Below are positions 11,695 through 24,235 of a DNA stretch of 64,000 nucleotides, piece by piece (within the stretch, counting starts at the first letter, position 1; each line of letters starts with the position of its first letter). Where the stretch lies: NCBI RefSeq assembly GCF_949987535.1, contig NC_080075.1, positions 38,438,269-38,502,268 of the forward strand. Reading direction: 5' to 3'. The stretch is from Balaenoptera acutorostrata. Lineage: Eukaryota; Chordata; Mammalia; Artiodactyla; Balaenopteridae. The translations under genes were made by a program, and so were the position numbers. The notes beneath the pieces were generated by a model that was not told the DNA's origin, did no database searches, and saw nothing but the letters and a program-made list of their open reading frames with translations.

Positions 11695-13014
11695 CTAGAT
11701 CATTGGTTCTTAAGAGTATGGACCAGTGGGGATTATCAGGACCGTCTCGGGGTCCATGAGATCAAAACTACTTTCCTAATAACACTAAACCATTAGTATT
11801 TACTAAGTAAATAATTACTTAGTACTAAGGCAAAAGACATTTGCCTTTTTTCACTCTACTGATCTTTGGTCTGATGTTGCAAAAGCAGTGGTGGGTAAAA
11901 TTGCCGGTGCCTTATTAGCACCATGTTGAAGTAGTGCTAAGCCCCAAATTATACTCATAGTCATGGTGTTTACCTTTGTTCACTCACAGCGGGGAAAAAC
12001 ACCATTTTCATTTAAGAGTGTCTTTGATGAAACAGTAAAAATGATTAATTTTTTTCATACTTTTTAAAATTGAGGTATAGTTGATGTACAGTATGTAAGT
12101 TTCAGGTGTACAACATAGTGATTCACAATTTTTAAAGGTTATATTCCATTTATAGTTATAAAATATTGGCTCTATTCCCTGTGTTGTACAGTATGTCCTT
12201 GTAGCTTTTTATTTTATATATAGTAGGTTGTACCTCTAAATCCCCTACCCCTGTCTTGCTCCTCCGTCTTTCCCTCTCCCCACTGGTAACCGCCAGTTTG
12301 TTCTCTATGAACAAACTGTGAGTCTATTTCTTTTTTGTTATAGTCATTAGTTTATTTTTTTAGATTCCACATATAAGTGATATCATACAGTATTTGTCTT
12401 TGTCTGACTTATTTCAGTTACAATAATACCCTCCAAGTCCATCCATGTTGTTGCAAATGGCAAAATTTTATTCTTTTTTATGCCTGAGTAGTATTCCATT
12501 GTGTGTATATGTATGTGTATGTATACATCTTTATTCATTCAGTCTGTTGATGGACACTTAGGTTGCTTCTAAAAATGATTAATTAAAAAAATCGTGATCC
12601 TCGAGTATTCTTTTTTAAATATTCTGTGTGAAGAAATGAGGAGTTTGCATAAAGTAGTTTTACTGAAGACTGGAGTATGTTGGCTGTCTCAAGGGAAAGA
12701 AAAGCACTTGTATAGTTTCCATTTTGAGCTAAACTAGCTGCTTTTTTCATTGAACTTTTTTTTTTTAACTTGAAAGAACAACTAACAAACTATAATTATG
12801 TAGAATTGAGTACTGGGTACACATTTTATCAGATGAACAGACATTATCACTTCAAGGAAAATATCTAACAGCATTTGCTGCCTGTAATAATAAATTCAAG
12901 CTTTTCAAAGGAAAATTAGAATTTTAGAAAACTTAAAATTCACCACTGCAAGCTTGACAGCATCTCAAATGCTTAATATGACTTTTCTGATGATATAAGT
13001 GATATTAATGAATC

Positions 13015-13015
<1 letters not shown>
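11695..13015 (+). pseudogene. Fossil hAT (Charlie/Zaphod-like) transposase, interrupted
   Basis: Two halves, 11695-12050 and 12585-13015, read in order along the + strand like a mammalian hAT-Charlie transposase gene. They include blocks resembling gcaaaagcagtggtgggtaa, aatattctgtgtgaagaaatg and gaaaattagaattttagaaa. A LINE-1 at 12051-12569 splits them. Both halves carry stops and indels, so no protein can be made. The family is judged from remembered consensus; only the interruption and the flanking duplication are seen directly. Confidence 0.65.
12051..12569 (-). mobile_element. 5'-truncated LINE-1 nested in the hAT fossil
   Basis: Antisense L1 3' end: T-rich start, then attgaggtatagttgatgta, later tccatccatgttgttgcaaa and ttgatggacacttaggttgc at the truncated 5' edge. 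The flanks taaaaatgattaatt at 12036-12050 and 12570-12584 are identical over 15 bp, a perfect target-site duplication. Confidence 0.93.

Positions 13016-13016
<1 letters not shown>

Positions 13017-13060
<44 letters not shown>
13017..13060. repeat. (AT)22 microsatellite
   Basis: An uninterrupted alternating AT run of about 44 bp in RAB1A intron 2, likely polymorphic. Confidence 0.97.
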
Positions 13061-13065
<5 letters not shown>

Positions 13066-13084
13066 TTCACTATATATAATGGTT

Positions 13085-13490
13085 AAAAAATGAGACCATG
13101 GAAGTACCAGAATAAAACCTAGGTGGCTCTTTAATCTTGTGTGAAAGTATTTTCTAACGCAGAAAAAAATCAGGAAAGAAAAGATTGTTAAATTTGATTG
13201 CATTGAAGTTAATGCTGAGCACATAAAAATGTTGGAAAACAAATGGTACTAGGAAAAAAATATATATGAGGAAGGGGTGATATTCTCAATACATAAAGCA
13301 CACTTACACATTAATAATAAAAGGATGTTTGCCCTGATGGAAATATGAGCAAATACATGAGCAGGCAGTTCACAAAAGGAGAAATACAAATTGCCAATAA
13401 ATATGAAAAAAATGTTCAATTTTATTTGTATTTAAAGGACTTTAAAATTAGATACTACTTAATTTTTATTAAATTGGCAAATATTTAAAA
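13085..13490 (+). mobile_element. Decayed LINE-1 ORF2 fragment
   Basis: Degraded L1 ORF2 3'-terminal text in sense direction: aaatttgattgcattgaagt, acaaaaggagaaatacaaat, aaaatgttcaattttatttg. Many indels and no usable frame. Edges are approximate. Confidence 0.6.
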
Positions 13491-14564
13491 TTAATTAAAA
13501 TTAAGAATAATTCGTAGTATTAAATCAGCAATTCTAGGTAGGTAGGAAGAAGCTGGCCTCTCCTGAGGAAAATGGCTATAGCCTGAGGTATTTGTGCTTC
13601 AAAGAAAATCCTTTCCAGGATGCCTATTGATCTAAGTCATAGGTTTTCATACTACCTACACAGTAAAATCACCTAGGATGCATTTTGAAAATACTGATTC
13701 TCACACCCCTGAAGTAGAGACAAGCTGCGAAAGGTATGATAAATGTATAATAAGCTTTGGGAGCACAGAGGGAAGAATCTCTTAATTATTGGCTGATTAG
13801 TTGGGGAATGTTTGGACAGTCAGTATTGCCTGAGCTCAGAATTGAAAAATGAATAAAAATTGCCATGTGACCCAGGGACTGGGGAGTAGGGGGATAAAGC
13901 TTGGGAGTGGGGAGAAGGAGATGCTGAGAATTTGGACAGTAGGAAGGGCATGTGCAGTGGCTCAGAGGCACGCAAGTGAGGGTCATTTAGGGGTTTATAA
14001 GAATTCTAACAGCATTTATAAGTATTTCTAACAAAGTACGTGGCATGTACGAGTGCTGAATGAATGTTTATTGCATTCATTTTGTTCTCTATCCACTTTC
14101 TATAGTACCTGATGCTTATTAGACAATTAAAAAATTTTAATTTAATGATGAGCATTTTGTCAAATTGCATTCAATGCTTCAAGAGTATCCAGTGATTCTG
14201 TGTATGCATTAGTGTGAATATATGTGGAGAATAAGTCAGCATAGCTACCTCTAGCCACTTGGAACTCTCTCTGATCACATTTTATTCTTTAGTGATCTTT
14301 GTTTCAGTCTCATGTACACATCAGGTTCAGCATTATCAAGACTTCCCCACACTGGCTTCATTTAATCCTTTTTCCCCTTCTCTTTGTTGGGAGTGCCGCA
14401 AATGCAGATCCCAAGTGTGTCATTTTCCCCTTATATACTTCAATATGTATTTCTAAGAACTGGACATTTTCCTATAAAATACATTTGTTGACTTAACAAA
14501 ATTAATTTCCCTAGTTGTCTAAGAAGTGTGTTGTTATAGTTGGTTTGATTCATGATTCAAAACA

Positions 14565-14870
14565 TGGTTCACACAGACTCATAGACATAGAGAACAGACA
14601 GTGGTTGCCAAGGGGAGGGGAGGATGGGGTGGGATGGAGTGGGAGTTTGGGGTTAGCAAACGCAAACTATTACATATAGAATGGAAAAACGACAAGGTCC
14701 TACTGTATAGCACAGGGAACTATGTTCAGTTTCCTGTGATAAACCATAATGGAAAAGAATAAAAAAAGAATTTGTATATATGTATAATTGAATCACTTTG
14801 CTGAACAGCAGAAATTAACACAACATTGTAAATCAGCTATACTTCAATTTTTTAAAAAAAAGTGTAATTT
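14565..14870 (+). mobile_element. LINE-1 3' end, sense
   Basis: Contains tagagaacagacagtggttg, ctactgtatagcacagggaa, and aaatcagctatacttcaatt followed by an A-rich tail. Typical of artiodactyl/cetacean L1 3' ends. Confidence 0.8.
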
Positions 14871-14899
14871 TAAAAGTTTAACCTTGAGTTAAACATTGT

Positions 14900-15405
14900 T
14901 CACATAAAAACTTGTACACAAATGTTCACAGCAGCATTGTTCATAATAACCAAAATGTAGAAACCACCCAAATGTCCACGAACTGATGAATGGATAAACA
15001 AAATGTGGTATATCCATACAGGGTACTATTTTTCAGCCATGAAAAGTAATGAAGCCATAAAAAGGAATGATCCATGCTGTAACATGGCTGAACCTTGAAA
15101 AGTTTATGCTGAGTGAAAGAAGCCAAACACAAAAGGCCACATTGTATATAATTCCGTTCATGTGAAATGTCCAGCACAGGCAAATCCATGGAGACATGAA
15201 GTAGATCAGTAGTTTCCAGCGTCTAGGGGGAGAGGAGGAAATGGAGAGTGACTGCTGCTGGGTATAGGGTGTTCTTTGGGTGATGAAAATGTTTTGGAAT
15301 TAAATAGTGGTGATGGTTGCACGACCTTCTGAATATACTAAAAACCACTGAATTGTACATTTTAAAAGGGTGAGTTTCATGTATGTGAATTATATCTGTT
15401 TAAAA
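14900..15405 (+). mobile_element. Second LINE-1 3' end, sense
   Basis: Starts in the ORF2 tail (ttcacagcagcattgttcat, aaatgtccacgaactgatga) and runs through 3' UTR blocks (ttgtacattttaaaagggtg) to a degenerate end. The same part of the L1 family recurs at 56750-57550. Confidence 0.8.
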
Positions 15406-15829
15406 AGTCATAACTAAGAAATAAAATTGACTTTTAAAAAATTTTCAGGAGAGTGACACGATCATAGCTTTGTGGTGAATAAGTTGGATGGGGAGGAGCA
15501 AGAGTTCCACTGATTAGAAAATTAGAAAAATCATTCATAATCATTGAAAATATAAAACCTTTTTCTTTATGTATGTAAAGAATTTGCCAAGAGATGTTTA
15601 GAAAAATTAAAGAATAGCTATTGAAAAAAAATCTTTTAAGAAGAAACCATTGTTAAATAGCACTTTGTCTTCAGAACATGAACAGAGTGCAGGAGAGGAT
15701 GGAGTGGCTGTTCTCAGCATGTTATGCCTTATAAACTGTTTATCAGCTTTGTAGATAAAAGTTAACTTTATATTTTCTTATTTACTCTATTGAACATTCA
15801 TTTTAATTGTTAGCTTTTTTTCCCTTCAG

Positions 15830-15925
15830 GATGATACATATACAGAAAGCTATATCAGCACAATTGGTGTGGATTTCAAAATAAGAACTATAGAGTTAGA
15901 TGGGAAAACAATCAAACTTCAAATA
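15830..15925 (+). CDS. RAB1A: RAB1A exon 3 (switch I)
   Basis: This 96-bp exon in phase 0 encodes residues 33-64, beginning DDTYTES and ending KTIKLQI. It carries the switch I/effector segment ISTIGVDF with Thr43, the G2 residue that senses the gamma-phosphate. The acceptor ends ttcag and the donor is ATA|GTAAGT. The length is an exact multiple of three, so skipping it keeps the frame. I recall a 141-residue human RAB1A isoform, which equals 205 minus the 64 residues of exons 3 and 4. Confidence 0.97.
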
Positions 15926-16744
15926 GTAAGTAATTTTTGGACTAGAAATTTCTGTGGAAATTATTTTGGTAAATTTAGAGTGTATTTGTTATTTTTTAAT
16001 ATGTTAACAAAATTAAAGTATCTTAAGAATCATTCATCTAATGACAGTGGTAGAATAAGAATTGTTTAGATTAAAAATGATATAAGATTACCTTCCTCAT
16101 AGAATTTTCTATTCATAAAGCAGAGAAATACATGTTTTTAAGTCAAACTTGGTCCTAGTTCTTTTTCTTGTGCTTTTATCAGTGTGGTCTAAGGGGTCTA
16201 AGTTGAGGTTTACCTTGTCTTATAGCAGAAGTATATTGAGCAATTTTCGTATGTCCTTTATTGTGCTGAATACTATGGAACATTAGAAGAAACCTAGGAG
16301 AGGTTCTTCATATGTGGTTTAGTTGAAGAGTATTTATTAGATAGTATGTACCAACTCTGTAGAAAAGTAGAATTTTATTGGAAGGGAACTTAGCTTTTCT
16401 TACATATTTTACAGCTCAGAAGATGGATGCTAAGAGATTCGGTGACTTGCCTACAGTTACTAGCAGAACCAAGTGACCCATAGCTCTCTGTTTTCAATAT
16501 TTTGTGTCCCTGTGCCATCCTCATTCCCTTATCCATCCTTATATCCTCAACCCTGAATTAGAAGTAGGCAGTTGTAGTAGAAACTTAATATGGGTCTGGG
16601 TGCTACCAGTGTGGACATACCTATGGTCATTAAAAAAAAAATCTCTGGGTATCTTTTAGAGTTGGCTGTTAGTATGAGGTAACATAGAAAACAAGTGACT
16701 GTTCTTTATATAGAATTGATAACACCCTGAACTGGAAGGAGTTT

Positions 16745-16905
16745 TGAATTTGTAGTCAGAAAACTTGGATTTGTTGTCTTCATTCTGCTATTTATTACAG
16801 AGTCATGGGTTTAACTTACTTCAGTGTTTTTCCTGAGACTCAGTTTCTTACCTCTAAAATGAGTGTGATAATGCTTGATTTACTAACTAATAAGGTAGTT
16901 GTGAG
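16745..16905 (+). repeat. MIR SINE
   Basis: Sense MIR blocks: gagtcatgggtttaacttac, gagactcagtttcttacctc, taaggtagttgtgagaacca. Edges are approximate. Confidence 0.65.
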
Positions 16906-18689
16906 AACCAAATCTATAGCTCTGTGTATGTGTGTATGATAATGTATGTGAAAGCCCTTTGTAAACTTTTAGGCAATATACAATTGTTACTGATGATGTG
17001 ACACACACCCAGACAAGTGGATATTTGATAGGTTATTATTTTTTTTATTTGTTCTCTTATGTGACTCTGATAAGGAAAAGAAAGGTACATTACAAAAGAA
17101 TTGTGGATTTTGATACAAGTGAACACCCTTGATATCCCAAATTAGGACTTGCAAGGATGTAGTTATCAGAGATACCTTGAAATACTTTGAACCAATGAAC
17201 AGAGTATTTTCCATTTTGATTTTTCCCGTTATATGTAGAGTGCCAACTTGGTACCATAAAGAATATTTCAGAAAGAAGCACCCAAGCCTGTAACTACTGA
17301 TGTGAAATGATTGTGTTATGTGTGATCATTGGTCTTCATAACATTTGGGTATATTTTTGTGAAACATTTATATATTGCTACTTCCTCTGGCTGGAAGGAT
17401 CTTATAGGTCACTCACTCAGTCTTCTTTCATCTTCAGTAGGAATTTCCTTTCCCTATCTGGTGCCTTTTTTTGAACATTTCTGAGAAGCTCACCATTTTT
17501 CAAAGCAGCTAGTTCCATTTATAAATAACCTCTTAGTTATTAATTCTTTATTTTGAGCCAAAGCCAGTTTCCTTTAACTTCTGTCTCTTACTAACTCTGC
17601 CTTTTGCAGCTGCCTGATAGAGATTAATTTCTTTCCTGTTGGCAGCCTGCCATTTAGATTGATTTTACCACACCTTCTACCTCTGAAGTCCGTCATTCTT
17701 ATCTGGAAGCATGTTTTCAGAACCTTTTACAATTTGGGTTTCGGTTACTCTCACATTTTATATGTGCCGTTTATTAAAATATGATTCCTAAAATCAAATA
17801 CAAAGATATAATCCAGCCAGTGTGGCTACATGGGGTAAATTCTCTACTGATTTGGACTCTGAATTTCTTTTTTTTCTCTTACACTTCAGGGACTCATGCC
17901 ATTTTCTCATCATTGGCCCGTTCAAGGACATAAAAAGAAAACCTGCATTTACTACATTTGCCATCTCAATAACCATTTTACCTACTAGTTTGGATCTTAA
18001 AGTTTTTGGTTGTTTTTTTTGTTTGTTTTTAAGTCTTATATTTTGTGACTAGGGCATTAAAAATCTAAATGCAGGATTTTACTTTTAACCCTGTTACATT
18101 TCATCTTGCCTGGCTTGAATTACCCTTCCCAGTTTTCTGGGTCTTTCAAAATGATTGGGTTTATCTATATTTTAATTATCTTTTCTGCTTTTCCTGTTCG
18201 AGTGTGCCGTTTGGGTCTTTATCAGAGTTGGTGATTACAAAACATTCAGCAGTGCGGGGCATGTACAGAGTCTAGTCCCGTACCGTGAAAGGCCTCTTTC
18301 TGTGACGGTTTATTCATTTTCGAAGCTTTATGGAAATGCATGCATTACACAGACATTCAGATAGATTCAAGGTTGCAGGGACGAATGAAACACAGCCCCA
18401 TAGGAGGAGATCCCATTTCAGTGGGAGAGACAAACACGGGAAAATCAGTTACCCTGTGATTATGAGGGGTAATGAGGATTATGTACATAAAGAGTGATCA
18501 GTTACAGAGGAAGGTACTGTTAGGATATAGAGTCAGCAGAGTTTTCAGAGTGGCAAGGAGACATCAGAAATTTTGCTCTTTGGGTGCCGTTGCTTAGTCA
18601 GCTACAATTCTTTGTTAACATTTATTCAGAAACATTTTCTTCCTGTTGTTGTGCTACCTTTGTGAAAGGGGTTGGTGGGCAGAGAAGGG

Positions 18690-18905
18690 AACTAACATTT
18701 TATTGAACAGCATCTATAATCAGGCGTTGTGCTAGGCATTTTACAAGCATTAGTTCAAACTTAGCAATTCTATAAAGTGAGCTGTATCTGGGATTTATAG
18801 ACGAAGAAACTGTTAGGTGACTCTTCCTAGAGTTAAATAACCGGGAGGCTAAAGATGATGTTTTGAAGTCACGTTGGCTTGGCTCCAGAGGTCATGCTTC
18901 TCCAA
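18690..18905 (-). repeat. MIR SINE
   Basis: Antisense MIR order: aacattttattgaacagcat, gttgtgctaggcattttaca, gacgaagaaactgttaggtg, then a diverged head. Edges are approximate. Confidence 0.65.
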
Positions 18906-19675
18906 GGATATCCTGAAAGACTTGAGGCTCCTTACTGATACAGTAGATCTAGATAGTCTCCTGACTCTCGTAGGCTTGTACTTTGGACGAAAAAGGTAAT
19001 GAAGCTATGGTGGCTTTTGTTTGTTTTAAATTAACAGTTGTTAACTTACTACCTTATTTGCTTCATTATTACTTCTCCCCGCCCTCCCCCCTCAGTATGT
19101 TAAATTATAGATATGATACTTTACTCCAGAAATACTAACTATGCATCTCTATTTTACTATGTAACCACCATTATTACATCTAACAAAACTGACACTAATG
19201 CCTTAATGTTATCTAATATCCAGTTTGTATTTAAATTTCCCCAAAATTGCAGCTTATTTTTAACAGCTCTGTGTTGGCTAGGTCTTAGAAAAGGAAGTGA
19301 TTTCACTGAGTGCTCCTGAACTTTTTTTTTTTTTTTTTTTGCCATCTAGGACTAGGGGGGATCAATGTCAAGTTCACAGATATATTCCAAAACTTTACAA
19401 TTGCTTCCCACTAAAGGCTGTTGCATCTTAATCTCCGCTTGTCTTAGGCTTTAAGTCCATTTTTTGTTTTCGTTTCTTTAATGGTAACCATTAAGTAACC
19501 ATTCTGTTATTTCCCCATCAATCAAGATGTTATCTTTTACCAGTATTTTTTAGTGGGGTAGGTAGCTTTTCTAAATTTTTTTAAGAAAAGGACATTGTCT
19601 ATAGGAGCAATTTAAACAAAATTCTCATTGCCCTGGTTAAAATCGTGGCTTTAAAAATCTGTTTCCTTGATTTTT

Positions 19676-19934
19676 CTTTTTTTTTTTTTTTTTGGCTGCA
19701 TTGGGTCTTCATTGCTGCGCACGGGCTCTCTCTAGTTGCGAGTGGAGGCTGCTCTTCGTTGAGGTGCAGTGGCTTCTCTTACTGCGGAGCACGGGCTCTA
19801 GGCGCACAGGCTCAGTAGTTGTGGCGCACGGGCTTAGTTGCTCCGCGGCATGTGGGATATTCCCGGACCAGGACTCGAATCTGTGTCCCCTGCATTGGCA
19901 GGTGGATTCTTAACCACTGTGCCACCAGGGAGTC
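19676..19934 (-). mobile_element. CHR SINE
   Basis: Minus-strand head gggactccctggtggcacag, box-B-like gattcgagtcctggtccggg, and a T-rich left edge (the tail). The flanks ccttgattttt (19665-19675) and ccttgatattttt (from 19935) are an imperfect target duplication. The body is shorter and more diverged than the other long forms. Confidence 0.88.
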
Positions 19935-20601
19935 CCTTGATATTTTTAATAGTTTTTTTTTAACCCAGAACTTTAATGTAGCAATGTTATTTGTTTCCAG
20001 TGTTGGAGCCTAAATGAAGTGTAGTAAATTACTCTTAAAATGAATTTTATAAAAGTATTTGGAATCATCTTCCTTACATTGTTTTCCCTAGGATTAAAAT
20101 AATTGTTCCTGAGATGGCTAAAGTGCTATCTTGACTGGTGGTTATCTGAATTAGGTCCTTTCAGTGCTTTCCATGATGATAAATTGTGCTAGCAAATAAT
20201 TTTGTCTTATGTGTGAGAGTTGTACTGTGTTACAGGGATGTTAGTAGACCAGTAGCTTTCCTAACACCAAGTCAGCCTGTCTTTGCATTCATACTAGCCT
20301 GGCACAATGCTAAAGGCTGTAGAGAGTATGAAAAGTATGACAGTTTCTGATCTCAAAGAGCTTATAATTATAGTATTGGTAGCATTACTGCAAGCTAAAT
20401 TAGACACTACCTTCTTTTCTGGACCTTCGGGTATTTGGCAGTTACCCTGCAATTTAGTAGTGTGAGCACAGAGAGCTAATGTTTCTATATCAAATCCTGG
20501 TAGTCCACAACTATGTAAACTAAACTGTTCTCCCTCCTCCCTCCTTTTCCCCAACTCTGTTTTAATGGAATTGTTTGGATTTCTTGATTGTTTTATAATA
20601 G

Positions 20602-22056
<1,455 letters not shown>

Positions 22057-22188
22057 GAGTCCTTCAATAATGTTAAACAGTGGCTGCAGGAAATAGACCG
22101 TTATGCCAGTGAAAACGTCAACAAGTTGTTGGTAGGGAACAAATGTGATCTGACCACAAAGAAGGTAGTAGACTACACAACAGCAAAG
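22057..22188 (+). CDS. RAB1A: RAB1A exon 5 (NKxD motif)
   Basis: A 132-bp phase-0 exon encoding residues 97-140. It starts [10 protein letters not shown] and contains VGNKCDL, with the G4 guanine-specificity motif NKCD at residues 124-127. It ends at the lysine of DYTTAK. The donor is AAG|GTATGT. Confidence 0.97.
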
Positions 22189-22440
22189 GTATGTTTAAGG
22201 TTTGATTTTCAAACTGAATTGTAAGGTGCTGAATTTGAATTATATATGGGTATGGGGTCACACAATGGCCGCAACCACCTTAGCTTTTTAAATACGTGCG
22301 CCAGAATACTTTGACAGTAATAATTTGTGCAGTGTCTACTTGGATTCAGTAAACTTAGTCCTTCATCACTCCTTTCAGATGATGAAATGCACTAAGTGAA
22401 AAAGATTTTTCAATTAATTGTGCCTTATATATTCTCTTAG
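22189..22440 (+). other. RAB1A: RAB1A intron 5
   Basis: Short 252-bp GT-AG intron (GTATGT to the acceptor ending attctcttag). Nothing else is visible in it. Confidence 0.95.
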
Positions 22441-22638
22441 GAATTTGCTGATTCCCTCGGAATTCCATTTTTGGAAACCAGCGCTAAGAATGCAACAAAT
22501 GTAGAACAGTCTTTCATGACAATGGCAGCTGAGATTAAAAAGCGAATGGGTCCTGGAGCAACAGCTGGTGGTGCAGAGAAGTCCAATGTTAAAATTCAGA
22601 GCACTCCGGTCAAGCAGTCAGGTGGAGGTTGCTGCTAA
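22441..22638 (+). CDS. RAB1A: RAB1A exon 6, C-terminus and stop
   Basis: Encodes residues 141-205 and TAA (22636-22638). ETSAK at 152-156 is the G5 guanine-binding loop. The hypervariable tail ends VKQSGGGCC, and the last two cysteines (204, 205) are the sites of double geranylgeranylation that anchors the protein to ER-exit and Golgi membranes. The tail matches RAB1A, not its paralogue RAB1B. The frame from exon 2 is uninterrupted and gives the usual 205-residue length once exon 1 is added. Confidence 0.97.
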
Positions 22639-24235
22639 AATTTGCCTCCGTCCTTTTCTCACAGCAATGAATTTGCAATCTGAACCCAAGTGAAAAAAAC
22701 AAAATTGCCTGAATTGTACTGTATGTAGCTGCACTACAACAGATTCTTACCGTCTCCACAAAGGTCAGAGATTGTAAATGGTCAATACTGACTTTTTTTT
22801 TATTCCCTTGACTCAAGACAGCTAACTTCATTTTCAGAACTGTTTTAAACCTTTGTGTGCTGGTTTATAAAATAATGTGTGTAATCCTTGTTGCTTTCCT
22901 GATACCAGACTGTTTCCCGTGGTTGGTTAGAGTATATTTTGTTTTGATGTTTATATTGGCATGTTTAGATGTCAGGTTTAGTCTTCTGAAGATGAAGTTC
23001 AGCCATTTTGTATCAAACAGCACAACCAGTGTCTGTCACTTTCCATGCATAAAGTTTAGTGAGATGTCATATGTAAGATCTGATTTGCTAGTTCTTCCTC
23101 GTAGAGTTATAAATGGAAAGATTACACTATCTGATTAATAGTTTCTTCATACTCTGCATATAATTTGTGGCTGCAGAATATTGTAATTTGTTGCACACTA
23201 TGTAACAAAACAACTGAAGATATGTTTAATAAATATTGTACTTATTGGAAGTAATATCAAAATGTATGGTGATAAGTATTGTTTTAATTCTTATGGCTAA
23301 AGGGAAATAGAGCCTTGCATTATACTCAAAACAGCCATTTGTGTGTGCAACCAGGGCATTGTAGACCTATCTTAGAGCAGCATCCAATATGCTTTCCAGA
23401 TAATATAACTAATAAATGACGTAGGGAGGCTTCCGTGCTGCATAGGGATTTAACCAAGCTTAGTGGTTCAGGGAGATGTATGCTATCTAGCCTGTTATCT
23501 CTGATCCTTCTCTAAAACCATTTGAAATGGCTTCATTGATCAACATTTTAATTCTGTGGTAGAGGTGGAAAGCAGCACACCTTTCCTTTTGGCAGATGAT
23601 TAGACTAACGTGTGCTAATATTGTTTCTTCCATGCTTGGAGTCACATGTCAGCTCTTTTATCCTCCACAACTGTGTAGGTTGGAGGAGAGTTAAAGCATT
23701 GAAGTAGAAAGCAGGAAATTTACTCTTTGCCCAAATTTTAGAAATTATATCCCTTAAAATTAGCTGAAAACAGGAATGCTGGGTGGGAATGATAAATGAG
23801 AGAAATATATTTATTTCAGTCGAATTTTGCACACGTGAAAATTTTGTTTACTAGGACCTTAAAGATCCTAGGGTTGGTTTTTATTGTGGGGAACAAAAAT
23901 CTTTTGCTAATAACACTGGCATTTTAAGGTGATAGAAGTCAAAGAAAGATTGTTTCCTTGGGGTTGAACTAGCAGCCAAAACATTCTTTACTTAGGGGCT
24001 TGGGATGTGGCTGTTGGCAACGCATTTCATGGTGGGGTCTTTAATTCAATGGTAAAATTTAAGCTAAAACAAGCCAAAAATTATAGGTTTCTTTATTTTC
24101 ACTAAACAGGCAATTGAAATACACGGTACAAAAATAAGTGGTAAGATTATTGTAAAATGAAATGGACAGAATAAATATTCAATTTAATTTTCCATCTATG
24201 AGAATTTCACAATAAAATCACAGTTTACTTTGTAT
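22639..24235 (+). other. RAB1A: RAB1A 3' UTR with several polyadenylation signals
   Basis: Follows the stop directly, with no repeat insertions. AATAAA hexamers on the + strand occur at 23228, 23411, 24170 and 24211. The first would give a short UTR of about 0.6 kb and the last pair a UTR of about 1.6 kb, so alternative polyadenylation is plausible. The end given is an inference from the last hexamer. Confidence 0.6.

Larger units (their letters stand above)
10852..15829 (+). other. RAB1A: RAB1A intron 2
   Basis: GT-AG intron from donor GTAAGT (10852) to acceptor tcccttcag (15821-15829). It contains a CHR SINE at its very start, a fossil hAT transposase interrupted by a LINE-1, an AT microsatellite and three + strand LINE-1 fragments. 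Stretches such as 11230-11690, 13500-14560 and 15410-15820 show no gene. Near 13640-13720 there is a short fragment resembling a MER-type hAT element. Confidence 0.9.
15926..20601 (+). other. RAB1A: RAB1A intron 3
   Basis: GT-AG intron between GTAAGT (15926) and the acceptor ending ttataatag (20593-20601). It holds two MIR copies and one CHR SINE. Otherwise it is AT-rich sequence with no gene. A T-rich run occupies about 19321-19340. The 17400-18260 part is diverged and may be an old LINE, but I could not identify it. Confidence 0.9.
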
